Of a DNA stretch of 7,856 nucleotides, positions 6,700 to 7,856 are shown one piece after another. The notes below the pieces were generated by a model. It ran no database searches and was not told where the DNA came from. It saw nothing but the letters and a program-made list of their open reading frames with translations. Within the stretch, counting starts at the first letter, position 1; every line of letters starts with the position of its first letter. The position numbers were made by a program, and so were the translations under genes. Source of the DNA: Bacteroides sp. (GTDB lineage Bacteria; Bacteroidota; Bacteroidia; Bacteroidales; SM23-62); the NCBI GenBank assembly GCA_030592145.1, contig JAUVKJ010000068.1, positions 1-7,856 on the forward strand. The letters run 5' to 3'.

Positions 6700-7650
6700 T
6701 TATTCGTTTTTCTCCCAGAGGGAATTTACAAAATATTTTCTCCGGTCTAAGAAATTTGCAGTCTGGAGAAATCCTGCCCGGTTCGCAAATTCCCGGATAT
6801 CCTCCAGGCTGTATTTTTGTGAGATCTCCATAAAAATGGGTTCAGCCTCTTCAAAAGTAATCCGCATGGGAATGGCTCCGATTCTGATTTCCTGCTGTTT
6901 CCGGCTGATCAGGTAACTCCTGGCGGTACCGTTTTCCGGGTCATACAGAGGATAATGATAAAAGGCCTCAATGTCAAAATCAGCATCCAGTTCCCGGTTG
7001 ATGCGCCTGAGAAGGTTCAGGTTAAATTCCCCGGTGATCCCTGCAGGGTCATTGTAGGCGGCCAGGATTGTTTCGGGGTCCTTCCTTAGATCGAATCCAA
7101 TCAGTACCTGATCTCCCTTTTGAAGCATGGAACCCAGCCTGGAAAAGAAATCATGAGCTTCCTTCATGGAAAAATTACCAATGTTTGAACCGAGGAAAAG
7201 AATTACTTTTTTGCATGTATCCTTCCGGCTGATCTTTTCCACCGCCTCAAAATACTCAAGGTTAATGGGCGCAAGTTGCAGATCCGGGAATTCCTTGCCA
7301 AGATCCTTTTCCAGGTTCAGGATGACGTTCTCAGAGATATCGATGGGATTATACTCGAATCTTGTATTGTTATCGAGAAAATGTGCGATCAGTATCCTGG
7401 TTTTGAAAGCATCGCCCGCACCGAACTCGATCAGGTGAAAGTGGTCGCAGGCACCTGTGAAATGATCAAGCATCTTCTGTTTATAAAGGGTAAAGATCTC
7501 GTACTCACAATCGGTGAGATAGTATTCCTGAAGTTCCATGATCTGCTGGAAGAGTCTGTTACCCGCTTCATCATAAAAGTACTTCGAGGACAGGAATTTT
7601 GGACTTGCACTCAGCCCGGTTTTTACATCATCGCGGAATTGTTCATTCAT
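6700..7650 (-). CDS. egtD: EgtD-type L-histidine N-alpha-methyltransferase
   Basis: EgtD uses three S-adenosylmethionines to turn histidine into hercynine, the first step to ergothioneine. The 316 residues match EgtD (about 321) end to end: 'DDVKTGLSASPK' (7-18), 'YFYDEAGNRLFQQI' (24-37), SAM loop 'IEFGAGDAFKTR' (74-85), 'FLGSNIGN' (152-159), 'INRELDADFD' (217-226) and 'MEISQKY' (274-280). Against my recalled Mycobacterium smegmatis sequence the histidine-pocket residues are kept: Tyr26 (Tyr39), Tyr43 (Tyr56), Asn159 (Asn166), Tyr199 (Tyr206), Glu275 (Glu282) and Ser277 (Ser284). Met252 is replaced by Ser245. I chose the ATG at 7650: an in-frame ATG at 7785 would add 45 unrelated residues and overlap the upstream beta-barrel gene. 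No egtB or egtC is seen. The SRAP gene follows after 3 bases. Confidence 0.9.
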   Translation of the reverse strand: MNEQFRDDVKTGLSASPKFLSSKYFYDEAGNRLFQQIMELQEYYLTDCEYEIFTLYKQKMLDHFTGACDHFHLIEFGAGDAFKTRILIAHFLDNNTRFEYNPIDISENVILNLEKDLGKEFPDLQLAPINLEYFEAVEKISRKDTCKKVILFLGSNIGNFSMKEAHDFFSRLGSMLQKGDQVLIGFDLRKDPETILAAYNDPAGITGEFNLNLLRRINRELDADFDIEAFYHYPLYDPENGTARSYLISRKQQEIRIGAIPMRITFEEAEPIFMEISQKYSLEDIREFANRAGFLQTANFLDRRKYFVNSLWEKNE

Positions 7651-7699
7651 ATCAGGGGGGACTGCAAGCCGGAAAGGACATCTGGCAGATATTAATATT

Positions 7700-7855
7700 T
7701 CAGAAACGGTAACTGAGAGAAAAGATGACCTGTCTGGCACGGCTGTCAAAATTGACTGGTTGTCCCTCCACAACCATGTAATCACCTAGCTTTGAGAGAT
7801 TTCCTTCATACCGGATATCAAGGCCAACCTTCCGGATATCCACCCCGACCCCCAG
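7700..7855 (-). CDS. C-terminal end of an outer-membrane beta-barrel (porin-like) protein, 5' end outside window
   Basis: Only the last 51 codons are in the window; the frame is open to the right edge. The peptide alternates hydrophobic and polar residues as membrane beta-strands do: 'LGVGVDIRKVGLDIRYEGNL' (the first 20 residues), a turn containing 'GDYMVVEGQP', then a last strand 'RQVIFSLSYRF'. It ends in an aromatic residue (Phe), the classic C-terminal signal read by the BAM outer-membrane assembly machinery. This matches the ends of small Bacteroidota 'porin family' or outer-membrane beta-barrel proteins, often with eight strands. Its stop codon lies 49 bases before the chosen egtD start, on the same strand, which argues for the shorter EgtD start. 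The substrate or role cannot be told from this fragment. Confidence 0.75.
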   Translation of the reverse strand: MGVGVDIRKVGLDIRYEGNLSKLGDYMVVEGQPVNFDSRARQVIFSLSYRF

Positions 7856-7856
7856 C

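Noticed and set aside
7276..7695. Plus-strand frame of 139 codons opposite egtD.
   Set aside because: It is the complement of conserved EgtD motifs, including the SAM-binding region, and has no features of its own.

Overview
The window most likely comes from a member of the Bacteroidota. Four things point that way. An outer-membrane beta-barrel protein on the right edge ends in Tyr-Arg-Phe. The acyl-CoA carboxylase is split into three short genes (biotin carboxylase, biotinyl protein, carboxyltransferase). Most starts have an A/T-rich leader and no clear Shine-Dalgarno sequence. Intergenic DNA is more A/T-rich than the coding DNA. This assignment is an inference from gene style; there is no rRNA or other marker gene here.

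Left part (1-871, plus strand): the 3' end of a rhodanese-like gene, then a DsrE-family gene 20 bases later. Together they look like a sulfur-relay pair. The rhodanese has lost its active-site cysteine but has one cysteine in a glycine-rich C-terminal tail. A strong intrinsic terminator follows, nested inside an 11-bp perfect inverted repeat (876-964).

Centre (1102-4706, plus strand): a three-gene operon for a biotin-dependent acyl-CoA carboxylase. ATP and bicarbonate carboxylate the biotin on the small carrier (biotin carboxylase step), and the PccB-type carboxyltransferase passes the carboxyl group to an acyl-CoA, probably propionyl-CoA and/or acetyl-CoA. The residue thought to tune acyl-chain choice is Cys here rather than the Asp of classical propionyl-CoA carboxylases.

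Middle gap (4707-5458): about 750 bases with no convincing gene but several short hairpins and palindromes. It is where the plus-strand and minus-strand gene groups converge.

Right part (5459-7855, minus strand, read right to left): the last 51 codons of an outer-membrane beta-barrel protein; an EgtD-type histidine N-alpha-methyltransferase with its substrate-binding residues intact; an SRAP (YedK/HMCES-type) abasic-site protein that starts 3 bases after egtD ends; and a small four-cysteine zinc-ribbon-like protein of unknown function with an unusually strong ribosome binding site. Hercynine production and DNA-lesion shielding would both suit a stress-protection role, but that link is inferred only from gene order. 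I see no CRISPR array, tRNA, rRNA, transposase or complete mobile element.
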